Positions 10,075-21,580 of a stretch of 64,000 bases of DNA are shown piece after piece (the first letter of the stretch is position 1; each line of letters begins with the position of its first letter). Below the pieces are notes generated by a model. It was not told where the DNA came from, ran no database searches, and was given only the letters and a program-made list of their open reading frames with translations. This DNA comes from Sclerodactyla briareus. Taxonomy: Eukaryota > Echinodermata > Holothuroidea > Dendrochirotida > Sclerodactylidae. The position numbers and the translations under genes were made by a program. The DNA lies in assembly GCA_026419785.1 (NCBI GenBank), contig JAODTK010005873.1, positions 243,744 to 307,743 of the forward strand, in the 5' to 3' direction.

Positions 10075-13000
10075 CAATGTTTGTTCCCAACGTATCTCAT
10101 TCGGCACTCGTATGTGGTCAAAACATGGTGGGAAAACAGCGTTTTTGTTAATCTATTATAAATGAATACAAAATTACTAATTTGACCATCGTTATCGATT
10201 CGTCCACGCTAGCAATGGAATAAAGCTTATACAAACAGAGAATGGTCCGGCAAGATTCTGAATTTTATCTCTTGATGCTAACCAAATTACATTACTCTAT
10301 CAAAGATATTACGACGTTTCAAGGTGATGAAACGTATATATCATCATAGATGATTGTGCTGCACTAATGATTTGCATATGAAAACACTAAAGATTCTATA
10401 TGCATGATCAGTGAATTAGCGTTTAATGGTAGACATGCCAATCAATTTGTTGGATTTTGTCAAAAAATATAGTGTTATAAAGATTTAGAGAACAGACGAA
10501 TGTTTGTGTTTATTTTATTGCAAAGATCGTGCTTCATACGACATTACTTGAAAGAAATGATTTCAGTCGGCTAAACACTAGGAGTCAAAATAAATGAAAT
10601 TAAAGGCAAAAAAAAAAAACATTCAAAACCTTCTACTTAAAACAGCGATCAACCTACAACTTACCAAGGGTTGTTCGTTGTTAAGAACTTATCAGGTTTT
10701 GAATAAGAACCTATCAGTTATTGTAATAAGAAGTTACAATGTTATTGTAATAAGACTTATGAGTTTATTGTAATAAGTACCTTGTTTAACCACAATTATC
10801 AGCTTGATCATACATATAATTTCAGGTACAGTATTTATATCAAATACACGAAACCTTATCAATCTTATTTTTGGTAAATATATCTATCCCTCTATAACGT
10901 ACAAACCAATGGATGAAGTTAGCACAACTTTTAACAACACTAAGATGTAGACATTGAATGTGAAGCTGGGAACCAAAAGCTTTGTTGAAATAATAGATTA
11001 GCACATGTCATTAGTGGTGGTGATTTCGTTAAATATTTTTGGAAAACATTATTCCCTTGAAAGTCTCGACTTAGATATTAGAAAAACTTCAAAATTACTT
11101 CGAGATAGAGCGAAAATTTGGCTCATGAAATGATCAGTCATTGGTTCGACATACACTAACAATTTTGTTAATTCTCTATGTATGGATTAGCAGGAATTAA
11201 TGCAGAATTGATGATGTTGAAGCTTTATCGAAAGAATTAGAGAATGAGCACTAGTCTCAAATGCTCATCACATTTTTTGTTGTGAAGCTATATAAATTTT
11301 GGAGTAATCTAGCTCCACGTGCTGCTTTGACTTATAACTGCAAGACATGTTTCCTTTAAAATATAGTGATACCTCATCTAAATGAACCAATTGGAAGAAG
11401 GAACCTCAACAATGAAACAACAGTACTTAAGTACAAAAACAGAAAACCCAGGTAATTTGCTGCAGGAAAAAAACTGCCAACCCAATAGAAACAAAAGGAA
11501 AAAATACTGACCGAACCACAACATCTTCAGATGATGGGTGAAGTTGATTACTTGCCTTACATAAGGTTAACTGCATTTGCAGTTGGAGTGGGTGTTTATT
11601 TATTTATCACAGTTATAAAACTCCCGATGAAACCTAACGTCAATGTAGTGTCTGAAACATTCGACCTTTTCATTTGAATATTATTCAAAAAATAAAGAAT
11701 AATAAAAAATTGTTCAATCAGTACTGATTAGATACGTAAACAAATACTGTTATCACGGGAGCATTGGTTGGGGGGATAATTATTGCATTAGCATGCTTCA
11801 GTAAAATGCTAAAAATATAAACCCGCCGATCTTGGTAACTGGACGTCACGACGGTTTCAAATGACTGCTACAACTGTTAGTCATCACTTACAACACAAGG
11901 ATGTTGGATGAATCAGGGTATACTACGGAGACAGGTAAGAAATTAGAAGGCCAAACGGACTTAGAATAGTTATAAAAATGGGACAACAGGTAGCTATAGC
12001 GGTATTGGTGGGCGATTATAAATGCCGTAGCTTTATTGGTAACAAATTTCTAATTTTCTAATCTAAAAGATGGTTGCAGAGGCTCAAGAATAAAGAAAAA
12101 GGCACGATTGGCTTAGACAACTCATCATAGATAAACAAAATGACTTAGTCGTCGATGAATACTCGTCCATCTGGATTTAATACATGAAATCTAGTGGGGT
12201 TTGGGCGCCAACGTACTGAAGGTGCAACTCAAAGCTGACTGTTTCGAACTACGATCAAGAAGACATAAAATACGTGAGCCGAGTGTGTCTTATGCAGTTA
12301 TCCTCATCATGACTGCGTGAACCATGCTGTGCATTCTACCTGAGAATGCTGGTAAGACGCTATAAGCAGATAGCGAAGAAAGTGTGTAGGTATTCATACT
12401 AAAAGCCACTCACCCAGGCTCGAAAGTCCAATAAAGGTGTCAATATATCTGTCATCAGTTATAATTGGCATGGTGTTGTCGGCATTGCACAGTATGAATT
12501 ACTTAAACAGTAACAACACAGGATTATCAAGAGGATCAAAGAACTGAAATACATTAAAACGGTATACTACTCCTTCTAGAGGTTATTGGAAATAGTGAGG
12601 TGCAGGTACAAAATTAGCAAAAGCCACAAAAGTCCCAAGAAAACGCCAGAGCATGGCATCAAGCAGGCTCAATGTGGCAAATTTACAAAGTCACCGCTCA
12701 AAATATTCCCAGACCAAACAGTGTAAACATTTTTCAATGCATTTCAAAAGATATGCACCAGACAATCTTTTATGTTTACCTCATGATCATCAATTGGTAC
12801 GAAACCTTATAAGTAGCCTTTAAACGTAGTCGACGTAGCCAGTAATACAAAGAAGCCGAAGCACTTAACGGACAAAACTGCAACCCATCATCAGTCGACT
12901 CACTCGAAAGAATCTAGTAAAAGAAGCCTCTGAAGGCGAGCCCTAAAACAATCAAGTAGATCCTGAAAGTCATTTCAATATGAGGGATCCAATACACTCA

Positions 13001-13657
13001 TGCCGTGTAGAAATGGTGTATCATAGTAGCAAGATGTGTAGAAGTCAAGTGGAAACTACTACAGAAGAGCGTCGAGTGGTATGGTAGTAGAACAGCTTCC
13101 CTGATATACACCAACTCATCACAGTAACGCTAGCATGTGATAATGCTAAACGTGTACAGATTATTTTCACAACAATAGTGGCTCAAGAAAGACCTAGATA
13201 GGCTAAAAGTCACAAGCTTTCTGGTAAACAAACAGTTACCAGAGAATTGTTGCGATCAGCATTAACATCATGAAAATAACTCTAGATGTACTAGGCGCCT
13301 GAAAGCCTATTGTGCATAGAGAAAAAATCTGTCGAACAAGATTCAGCTACAACCATTATGTAAAAGAAAGGAAAAATACTGATGGTCGAAGCTTTAGGTA
13401 CATTGTCGGCCCCAGGTTAGGCTGAATTCACGTATCCAGAAAGAGATCACAGACCCATTGAGCTCTGAATATAAAACATCTGGTAATACGACCACTATGC
13501 CTGCACGAGAAGCTGACAGCCAACCGTTATTACTTAGGCAGATGTTATACAAATTATAGCCTTCATCAAGATGACGGATACTGCTAGAGTATACCACCAC
13601 ATTAATCATAATTACCGCCGACACTGGTCTATATGAAATAAAAGTGGTTTTAAATAA
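10075..13657. other. Polinton interior, broken coding, unassigned
   Basis: No frame over 60 codons except an antisense-like 97-codon frame on minus (13687-13394). Some plus-strand stretches look protein-like for 30-50 codons: 10180-10345 (contains LLMLTKLHYSIKDITTFQGD), 11008-11135 (MSLVVVISLNIFGKHYSLE) and 11540-11640, where LTAFAVGVGVYLFITVI could be a membrane segment. Integrase, ATPase and protease signatures were looked for and not found. Repeated frameshifts make this inconclusive. Confidence 0.3.
10680..10790. repeat. Minisatellite, about 23-bp unit, four to five copies
   Basis: Units of the form AAGAACTTATCAGTTATTGTAAT repeat four times with small changes, starting near 10682, 10704, 10727 and 10751 and fading after 10775. 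Non-coding. Confidence 0.75.
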
Positions 13658-13870
13658 ATGAAAGTGGCTATAGCTAATAATGGACATTTTCCTCTGGATT
13701 CAAAGGATCAAAACCGAATGGACCCTTTTAAAAAGACCGAGGGCTATGCGAAGATGATTGTCCACCTGCATAACCGGAAAATAGATTACAATGGTGTGAA
13801 AAATACATGTTCATGGAATGTAGTGGGACATAGTGATAAAAAAGTATCTCAAAGACACTTGCAGTGGTAG
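13658..13870 (+). CDS. 70-codon open frame, possible gene fragment
   Basis: Reads MKVAIANNGHFPLDSKDQ and later NTCSWNVVGHSDKKVSQRHL, with a protein-like composition and no low complexity. It lies within the presumed Polinton, upstream of the polymerase and on the same strand. The upstream frame at about 13560-13640 (FIKMTDTARVYHHINHNY) may belong to it across a stop. No family was recognised. Confidence 0.3.
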   Translation: MKVAIANNGHFPLDSKDQNRMDPFKKTEGYAKMIVHLHNRKIDYNGVKNTCSWNVVGHSDKKVSQRHLQW

Positions 13871-14335
13871 CTAACTGTATCTGAACACAAGAGAGCCATT
13901 CAGTTCGCTAAAAGAGCCTCCCGGCTTGTAAAAAGTTTGGAAGTTTATACAAAAAGTAAACCCTCATTATGTAACAATTGGGGCGTAATAATGCCATGCA
14001 AGCCTCTTTATTATCACGAGAAAAATCTAAAAAACATACAAAAAAAAGTATAAAAGACTTTTGGAAAATTTAGGGAGTAAATATTTTCTAGAATAGCAAT
14101 GCATTTTGGAGAAAAATAATCTAAAAAAAAAAAATCTTGGTGGAAAAAACATGGAAAGAAAATTCTGGAAAAAAAATTGGAAACAGAATTGTTGGAAAAT
14201 TTTAAGGAGTAATATTTTCTATATGTAAAAAAGTGAATATAAAATGGTGAAACGAATGAAATATTACTGAACGATGTAGTCCCTTATCAAATTGACAAGC
14301 TTTTACAGATGAAAGTTGCAATTGAAGTCATATTT
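13871..14335. other. A-rich spacer with a diffuse direct repeat
   Basis: A phrase like TTGGAAAATTTWRGGAGTAA followed by TATTTTCTA occurs near 14062-14090 and again near 14183-14222. The rest is A-rich without a usable frame. Confidence 0.4.
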
Positions 14336-14336
14336 T

Positions 14337-14560
14337 GAACACAATAATATTGGTTTAACAGAGACCCCATCTGGGAAGAGAGGATTCATTAAAACAGATT
14401 ACCTCAAAGCATAGTTGCCCATTAAATCTAATCAGGCAGTTTATAAGGGGGAATCTGCAGATCTGAAATCCGATGTTTAACACAATAATATTGCTTAACC
14501 AGAGACACCATCTGGTAAGAGAGGATTCATTAAAACAGATTACCTCAAAGCCATCATAGG
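14337..14560. repeat. Tandem direct duplication, about 142-bp step
   Basis: The block ACACAATAATATTGG, then GAGAGGATTCATTAAAACAG and ATTACCTCAAAGC, starts near 14339 and again near 14480. The second copy is recognisable for about 82 bases. A 121-codon minus-strand frame (14720-14355) is open across both copies and so repeats CFNESSL. Whether that frame is a gene cannot be decided. Confidence 0.75.
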
Positions 14561-15360
14561 TTGAACACAAGAACTCATATTTGTGATAAAAGTCGGACAT
14601 TGGGTGGTATGCTGAGAACTTGGGTAAGGGATGTGCCAACAATCCACTAAGAGTAGATCCAAATGTTTTTGCAACAATGTACAAGCACAGTAAAAAGAAC
14701 TGATTGAAGATATGATACATTAGGAAGTTTCAAGTGTCACAAATTTTTGAAAATAAACTTCAAAAAGATAAACAAGATGGAACTACTGTTGTTGAGGCGT
14801 TTTTTTTAAAATTATTTTCAAAGTGATTTTAAAACCAGGGTGAATTGAATGCTAAAATACACACAGCAGAATCTGTAATACGCGAACATATTAAACTGGC
14901 CAAATCAAGTTCGGGTTTATAGTCGAAAGAGTTTTAAATTGACTCCTGAACATTAGTAAATTGCCCATTTAAAGGGTGGCCTTACATTGATTTACCTACA
15001 AAATTGACATAAAAAATCTATTATTAAATGTGAAAAATAAAGATGATGCTGTTTTAGGTGGGCCTTAAGAGTTTTCTATTTCCAGTATGTAAACACATAT
15101 ATACCCACAGTTATCCAATAGATGATGTTTAAATTTTGATGATATAAGTTCTCCAACTCCTATTTCACAAAAACCAAAGTAGAAAGACAAACGATTATCT
15201 ATACTGTATTTGTGGGAAGGTGGGCGGTTGTGCCATATCATAATTCGAATCATCTTGAGTACAAAAGAGATTGATTTACTAATGCCAATGATCAAGATAA
15301 TAATATCATTACCATGATAAAAAGTCTCAGCTTTTATTGTACACTTCAAGCAACACAAGA
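14561..15360. other. Region upstream of the polymerase, unassigned
   Basis: It may hold the missing N-terminus of the polymerase or another Polinton gene, but no motif can be read. A 97-codon minus-strand frame at 15358-15065 is most likely a shadow. Confidence 0.3.
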
Positions 15361-17910
15361 GGCAATGTTATCCTTGTCGAAAAAGCCTACAATTTTCTGT
15401 AAGGAGGTCTTCTTGAGGGGTCATCAAGGAAGACTGTAATGGAATTGGAGACAGGCACAAAATTGTAATGCCGTAAGAATGGTGCGTGATAACATAATTA
15501 AATTTCTAAATCAAGCTAGACGGATGAAACTTCCATATGTCATTTATCTGATTTTGAATGTAATCTACGAGATTTCGGGGTGGTGCTTAATCCCCGATAA
15601 ATCAAATACCAGAATAATCCACAAACATGATGTTTTCTAGTTATTGTTACATCATTGTACGATGGCTTGAAAGTTGGTAGCCAAAGGTATACAGAGTACC
15701 AAATGTTTGCGGACATTTTTCTAAAATCCTTGAAAAACCAAAACCTATTGTTATGACATCAGATTTATATGTGAACATGAAGTGCAACACATTGTCATAT
15801 CTTTAAAAAGAATTTTACAGATGGGGAAAGTGGAAAGACCATGTCCGTCACGTAGAATTAGAGGCGCAGCTCACGATACTGTAATCTAAAATAAAAATAC
15901 AACCGGATACAACTGTCATTCCCGTCATTTTTCACATCTTCGGGGTTATGACTCTCAATTATCATGCAAGCTGGTAGTACTTCAAGTGGGAAAATTGGTT
16001 GTATTCCAACAAAAGGAAAAATATTTGTCTTCAACATTGGGCAATTAAGATTTATAGCACCTCCCTTCAATTCCCCCATTCGTCATTAGACATTTGTTAA
16101 GAACACCGATAAAAATGCCTTGAGCATAACTAGGAGATGGTCTCAGAGAGTAATAAAATTGACTTGGTGACTAGAACGTGTGTATATCCATATGATTACA
16201 TGAATAGTCCGGGACCTTTGAGGAAAAATACCGTTCACCTAACGAAGCATTTACAGTTCGTGTGAATTATCCAACCATCACTGATGATTCGTATGACATT
16301 GCCCGAAATGTGTGGAATACTTTTAAATGTGAAAACTCGGGTGAATATCACGATCTATACTTGAAACGATGTGTTGTTATTGGCGTGATTTTTGAGATTT
16401 TAGAAATAATCTTAGAAACGTTCACAAAGCTTTAGTAGATCCTTTTTCTTACTATACTCTCCCCGGTTTTGGTTGGGATGATCTACTTCAACATTCTGAA
16501 ATAGAAGTATGAGTTTACTCACTGATGCGACCACACTTGGTTGTAGAAAGAAAGGTATTAGAGGCGTTATTTCAATGGTTAGTAAGAGGTATGGCAAAAG
16601 CTAATAATAAATACATACCCGAATATATCCTATGTACTCTACCAGTTTTATTCAATATCTATATGCGAATAATCTTTATGGTTGGCTATGAGTCAATACT
16701 TACCAGTCAACGATTTCAAATGGACTGCTGTTACCGAAACCAAATTGGAATAAAACGATTAAACCCGAAACCATATTCTATGTTGGGGTATATTAGAAGT
16801 TGATTTGGATTATCTAAAAATTTTTGCATAATCACATAATGATTATCCTTGGGCTCCAGAAAAAATTTGATTCCCAAAAAGGATTGGTTCTCAGATTTGA
16901 GTGAATTCTTACTAACAATTGTTGGTGAATCACCGCTCCAATATTAAATTAACTCCTAATCTAATGAACAAAGAAAAATTCGCATTATAGGAACTTTCAA
17001 TTGACACCCTGACCGTGGGCCCACGTTGCAAAACTCTCGTATACGGGATTCACCAATCTCCTTGGATGAGTCATCCAAAGATTAAATACAAACTTACTCA
17101 AAGGAGCTAAGAGTGACTTCGAGAAAGACATGTTCAAACTCAAGAACAATGCTGTGTTTGGAACACTTGGAAAATGTTAGTAAAAAGGATCGTGTGGAGT
17201 TGGTTTAAAGCACATGAAATTGAAATCGCAACCTAATGCAAACCCACTTTTTGCTAGTCATAAAATTATTTGCTGATGGATCTAGGTGCTGTGCACATGC
17301 ATAAACAACGACTTTTTTGAATAACCAAGAACTGTAGGTATGGCTATTTTGATCTTAGCAAGTGGTTCATGTATGATTTTTACTACTACAACTTGAAACA
17401 AAAATCATGACAATGTTATTTATTATATACAGATACAGATAGTCTCCATTTTGGAAATTAAAATAAAATATATACTCCTGATATGGTGAAGATAGTAATG
17501 ATGTATTACACTACTAACTACACCACCTTGCAAACAAACACTTCAGGTTCGTCGACATTAATAAAAGTTGTAGGGAAATGAAGATAGTGGAAGGTCTCCA
17601 ATTTTTTTAGTATATCGGTCTAAGACCACAATGTATTCGATACTTAGCTTGAATGATGCTCATAATGCAAGAAGGCAAAGGGTTTGAAGGGTCGGTCACT
17701 AAAAAATAAAGTTTATAACCCATTTAAACTACCACAGAGCACTCTTTGATAAGACAACTTCGTGTGCGGTATGAACCTTTATTGAAGTGAAGGTCCTTTA
17801 ATCTTTAGTCAACATGTGAACAGGGGGATACCCTCTCTCCGTAGATTACCACGAGGTCATACCGAGGATGTGTTCACACAGTGCTAGGGATTTAAGGAGC
17901 CGGGAGGCCA
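15361..17910 (+). pseudogene. Polinton-type family-B DNA polymerase, frameshifted
   Basis: Would copy the element by protein-primed replication. Signatures appear in order across several frames. DFE at 15550-15558 fits exonuclease motif I. A DHV/HVE-type metal-binding stretch lies near 15835-15860, followed by TVIPVIFH near 15915. GEYHDLYLKR is at 16340-16369 and YYTLPGFGWDDLLQH at 16450-16494. AKANNKYIP is at 16594-16620. Motif A, YANNLYGW, is at 16662-16685, and NLMNKEKFAL lies near 16956-16985. DLSKWFMYDFYYYNLK is at 17351-17398 and motif C, YTDTDS, at 17427-17444. LRPKMYSILSLNDAHNA, near 17620-17670, marks the C-terminal region. About 850 codons are covered, against roughly 1000-1200 in the family, so the N-terminus is missing or unread. 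The motif A position normally Asp reads Tyr (tat, 16662-16664). The family is clear; the exact ends are not. Confidence 0.9.
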
Positions 17911-17925
17911 CCAATTTATACATAT

Positions 17926-17997
17926 AAGTATTTTTCAGAGAGAGACGTTGGGTGATTTTGGGTGAACCCAAGTTATTTTCAGACGAGACCTTGGGTG
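17926..17997. repeat. Subterminal direct repeat inside the right terminus
   Basis: A block reading AAGTATTTTTCAGAGAGAGAC then GTTGGGTG (17926-17954) is echoed by AAGTTATTTTCAGACGAGAC then CTTGGGTG (17970-17997), 44 bases apart. Only the outer copy takes part in the clear inverted match with the left end. Confidence 0.6.
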
Positions 17998-18038
17998 ATT
18001 TAGGGTGAAATAGCCAGAACCCCCATTTTACAACTACT
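17969..18038 (-). repeat. Right terminal inverted repeat of the Polinton
   Basis: Read on the minus strand from 18038 it begins AGTAGTTGTAAAATGGGGG and continues with CACCC and GAAAATAAC blocks in the same order as the left end at 45-112. Confidence 0.75.
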
Positions 18039-18499
18039 CATACTTATAATTATGTATGTATGTTTGCATAACGGAGTTTGAGGAATCCATAATCTCTTTC
18101 CCGCTAATGCACCTGATGGTATGTTCCATACCAGTCCAATATCAAGTCTACAAATTAATATCCCCTAAGCTATTTCCTGACCACCACCGAGTTTAGCTAT
18201 GCAGGAATTGGTCCCTCGACAATCCGGAAATTCCCTGTTTCGAAGATATTTTAAATATTTTATGGACTGCCATATTGTATAGTCAGTGACGTAGGATACA
18301 TGCATTCTTACCCCTTTTGAGATTGTCCCGTCCGAGTGTTAAATTTGGTTTATTGCATATCAGGACTTCTTGTTGTCCCCAACTACCAAAAAAGTTCGTT
18401 GGATTGATCGCTGTCCTAAGATCCCGATTCCGGGAACTGCTGTTCAGGTGAAGTCCCACTAGTCTAAAGTCGCGATTTGTGGCATTCTCCCTAGGGTGG
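18039..18499. other. Spacer between Polinton and LINE copy A
   Basis: No recognised gene or repeat. A minus-strand frame (18549-18283, 88 codons) crosses into the LINE ORF1 remnant and is not credible. Confidence 0.4.
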
Positions 18500-18754
18500 G
18501 GGTGTGGGGGGTTTGACGGTCTGTGCAGGTAGGACGATAGCGGTCTCACAGGTGGTTAGATTGTAGAGGCGCTGTGAGGGGCGGTCAGGTTGTGGATGTT
18601 TCGTTTTTCTGGGGAAGGAGTGGTCTTTTCGCTAGGGGGGAAGGGGGGGGGGGGTGGGTTGGGAGGGGGGAGGGGGGGTTTGAGAGGGGAATGGGATGTC
18701 TGGCGAAAAAGGTCACGTAGCGATAATATGTTAGCAGTAGCCATTTTGATGATG

Positions 18755-19500
18755 TGTAGATGTTTAGTCCAGGAACCAACCTGACTCCCTTGGTATGACA
18801 GAGTCGTGGGTTGAACAGTGATCTTTCCACACCGAAGTCACCTTCCTAGGTTATGTTGTTTATAGGCAAGGATAGGATAGATACTCTCCGTGGCACTGGT
18901 GGTGGAGTTTTGTTGTATGTGAGGTCTGACATTTAAAGTTTTGAGAAGGCCGATATTGGTGTGAATTTTGTCAACTCTGTTTGGTGTGAGATTCCGTCGA
19001 ACTCTCTGGTATTCCCAGTTCTTTTTAGTGGGCGTTGTGGTACCGTTTCTCCAAATAGCTCTGAGACACACCTCTGCTTTTCCGACAGGCTTTCGAAGTT
19101 TCTGGGAAGAGTACAATTATTATGGTTGATTTCCACTTATCCAGATCTTTTCTTGGTCTATTGGTATAGTGGCAGTCATGGATCTGGCCTTTATTTCAAT
19201 GTCACGCGGATTGTTTTCCTTCTCAGCATATTTTTTCTACAAAGACATAATATTTTGGATTTATTTGGAGCATGATCCAGATTCTGTATATATGTAGAGA
19301 TCTGGGTAAGCTCGGTGCAAGTGATCACGATATGTTTAGCCTTCAATGTGTCTTGTTTATGTCAGTATCGCCACAGAGTGTAGAGCTTGTTCCTTCTTTC
19401 GCGAAGGCCAATGTCGATTGCATTTCCAGGTTTTTTAGCGAGGTGGATGGTATAAATTGTTGGAAGGACGAATGCGTCGCCTCTTGGGATGGTTTTCATT
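18755..19500 (+). pseudogene. LINE copy A endonuclease domain
   Basis: Apurinic-like endonuclease that nicks target DNA. The 104-codon frame at 18961-19275 contains NSVWCEIPSNSLVFPVLF and LSKFLGRVQLLWLI. The next frame (19272-19502) carries GASDHDMFSLQ near 19316-19345, the C-terminal SDHD signature of this enzyme class. Upstream, VVEFCCM/LLYVRSD-like wording near 18905-18930 matches copy C (GGGVLVYVRS). At least three frame changes. Confidence 0.75.
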
Positions 19501-19999
19501 GAAAATGTTACCGAGGGTGTTATGAGAGTTTACCTTCCTTGGAGGAAACGGTCGCAAGTAAGAACATGGGCCTTTTTTGGATGAAAATGGAAGTTTTTCT
19601 GGCCATGAAACGTAAGCGACATTTATCGCGACTTTATCGTTCTTCTGGGTCAGTGTCTGAGCTTGAGCATTTCAAAGTTCAGCAAAGCTTCCACGTTTAG
19701 TTTCTGGGTGCTAAACTTGGTGATTTTGAGAGCAGATTGCCTCTAATAGTCAGAGAAAGCCTCGTGCATTCTCTCTTATGTGAGGGGGAAGCAGAAGTCA
19801 GGACGCATTGGTCCCTTCACTAGAGGTCCGACTCGGGTAGTACAATCAGCGATAGCCAGGCTATTGGCTAAGGTTCTAATAATTATTTCTCTCTTTTTAC
19901 TCATGAGAACTGGATAATTTTGGTGACCTAGATGTCGGGGTTTCTCCGCTAGATTGAAATATGGTTTGTTCGCCTGGTTTAGTAAAGGAGAAACTGCAG

Positions 20000-20800
20000 A
20001 AGAGCAAAGTGAAACCCTGGTCCTGACGGATTTTTATCCTTTCTTAACTAAATCCTTTGCCGACGAGTTGTCGGCTCCCTTAGCTATTATTTTCACTGAG
20101 ACTCTGCAGAAGTATTGTTCCGGATGATTGGAGGAGAGCAAATTTTTCTCTTATTTTCAAGAAAGTGTAAACGGTCTCTTCCTTGTAATTACTGCCAGTC
20201 AGTCTTACTATTGTGTCTGCCAAGGTAATGGAATAATCATTCTGGATCATATGGGTTATTTTTTAATGAGCATAGTCTGATTAGGGTTTCTCAGCATGGG
20301 TTAAGGAAGAATCGTTTCGTGTTTTCACTAATCTCTTGGGATTTATGGAAGAAGTTTACATGTTCTGTTGACACGGCAATGCTGTTGATATATTTTCCGG
20401 ACTGCAGAAGCTTTTGACAAGTTTCCCCATACGCCTCTGCTCAAGTTGTGAAAGCTTTGGGCCTTGAGGGGAATTTCCCGTAAGTGGATTCGTGAGTGGC
20501 TTCATACTATGGAAAAACGAGTTGTCATTAATGGGCGGTCGTCTTCTGTGCAAAAGGTCACTAGTGGTGATTCAAAAAGCAGACCCAGGGATCCGGTTCT
20601 CGTGGCCATTACTTTTTCTGACGTATATTGTCGATCTTGAAGGTTCTGTTCTCTCCAGGGTGAGAAGTTCGCAGACGAATACCAAGTTTTCAGGGAGGTC
20701 GTGTTCGAATGATGAGTGCTGCGAATTTTCAAAGGGCTCTGGATATAATTTCCAAATGTCTTCCGACTGTCAAATGTTTTTTCATGTCGCCAGTGCACGT
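20000..20800 (+). pseudogene. LINE copy A reverse transcriptase core
   Basis: NPGPDGF near 20010-20032, KRSLPCNY near 20170-20195, EAFDKFPHTPLLKL near 20410-20450, then REWLHTMEKRVVINGRSSSV near 20490-20550. The YxDD-box region near 20665-20690 reads FADE, so the second Asp is lost or misread. The order and wording match copies C and D. Frameshifts separate each block. Confidence 0.75.
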
Positions 20801-21570
20801 TATCTGTTGTGTTTTCACAATCGCAACGCTTTCTTCAGTTAAATGGCCAAAATATTCAGGTGGTGATTTCAGAAAGAGATCTTGTGGTTTGTTTGGATTC
20901 TCTTTTGAAACCTTCCAAGCAGTAGTTGCCCGAATCTGCATAAGAGGTAATTGGATGTCTTGGCTTGATTATAGACGTCACTTCATTTCCTTGATCATAT
21001 ATTGTTGTCAGGCTTTTTAAGCAACTGGCGAGACCGCACCTTGAATTTCTTTACACGTGTGGAATCCTTACTTGGTCCAAAGACAAGCATGTTTTTGAAA
21101 AACGTTTCAGCGTCGGGCAACAGAATATCACTGTCTGAAGAATTTTTCCTACGAGGACTAGGTCTAAGGTGCTTCTCGGTCTAACTACCATGGAGCTGAG
21201 GCGAATTCGGGGTGACTTGAGCCAGGTGGTCAAAATTTTCCATTGACTCGATGGCCTTTCCTTCCCTACTTCTTTGAATTTCCAAATTTTAATAAATAAG
21301 TCCCACTGTTCAAGCTCGTGGCAAGCGCTGCAGTTGGCCTTCGTAATAAAATTTTTTCTTCTCGCAGAGAGTGGATCCTAGAGTGGAATTGTCTTCCTGT
21401 AAATTTTGTTCTCTCTAAGAGTTAATTCGTTCAAGAACGTCTTGATTTATTGTTCGAGAATCACGGGCGAATTAAAAAAATTTTAGAGTTTTGGTTCATT
21501 TTCTGTCCTGAAAGTGTGGCTCCGGGGTCGTTGATGAGGATTAGTCCTTCCTTACCCTTATTCATAAACA
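20800..21570 (+). pseudogene. LINE copy A C-terminal region and 3' end
   Basis: Contains LLKPSKQ, VRLFKQLARPHLEF (near 21010-21050) and TTMELRRIRGDLSQVVKIF (near 21187-21243), the C-terminal pattern of CR1/Jockey-type elements. The nucleotide block from ATGGAGCTGAGGCG on is shared with copies B, C and D. Confidence 0.75.
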
Positions 21571-21580
21571 CCTAACCTAC

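Larger units (their letters stand above)
45..18038 (+). mobile_element. Degenerate Polinton/Maverick-type element
   Basis: Large self-synthesising DNA transposon of the Polinton/Maverick group, related to adintoviruses. Two things support the call. First, a 66-70 base inverted repeat opens with AGTAGT at position 45 and closes with its complement at 18038; Polinton termini commonly begin with AG or AGT. Second, a family-B DNA polymerase of the Polinton type lies just inside the right end. The 18.0-kb span fits the usual 15-20 kb. Integrase, packaging ATPase, protease and capsid genes are expected in the family but could not be named here. A minus-strand coding remnant at 0.95-2.5 kb and a satellite array at 3.1-5.8 kb lie inside. 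All frames are broken. The main doubt is whether the two termini belong to one insertion, because no target-site duplication is seen. Confidence 0.75.
18500..21580 (+). mobile_element. CR1/Jockey-type LINE, copy A
   Basis: Non-LTR retrotransposon that moves by target-primed reverse transcription. In order: an ORF1 trace (near 18525, aligning with the GDS-motif region of copies C and E), a G-run tract (18640-18680), endonuclease, reverse transcriptase and a C-terminal region. The 3' end near 21580 (CCTTACCCTTATTCATAAAC) matches the ends of copies B, C and D. Every frame is broken. The distance from ORF1 trace to endonuclease is much shorter than in copy C, which suggests an internal deletion. 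Confidence 0.85.

Noticed and set aside
12340..12370. Phrase ending AGKT, possible packaging ATPase P-loop
   Set aside because: Lacks the preceding glycine pattern, and stops lie directly after it.
15820..15850. GESGKT wording (Walker A-like) in one frame
   Set aside because: Neighbouring bases read as DNA polymerase in another frame, and no Walker B or ATPase context follows.
39..18044. Six-base target-site duplication around the Polinton
   Set aside because: The flanks (ttaagg on the left, catact on the right) do not match, even with small shifts.
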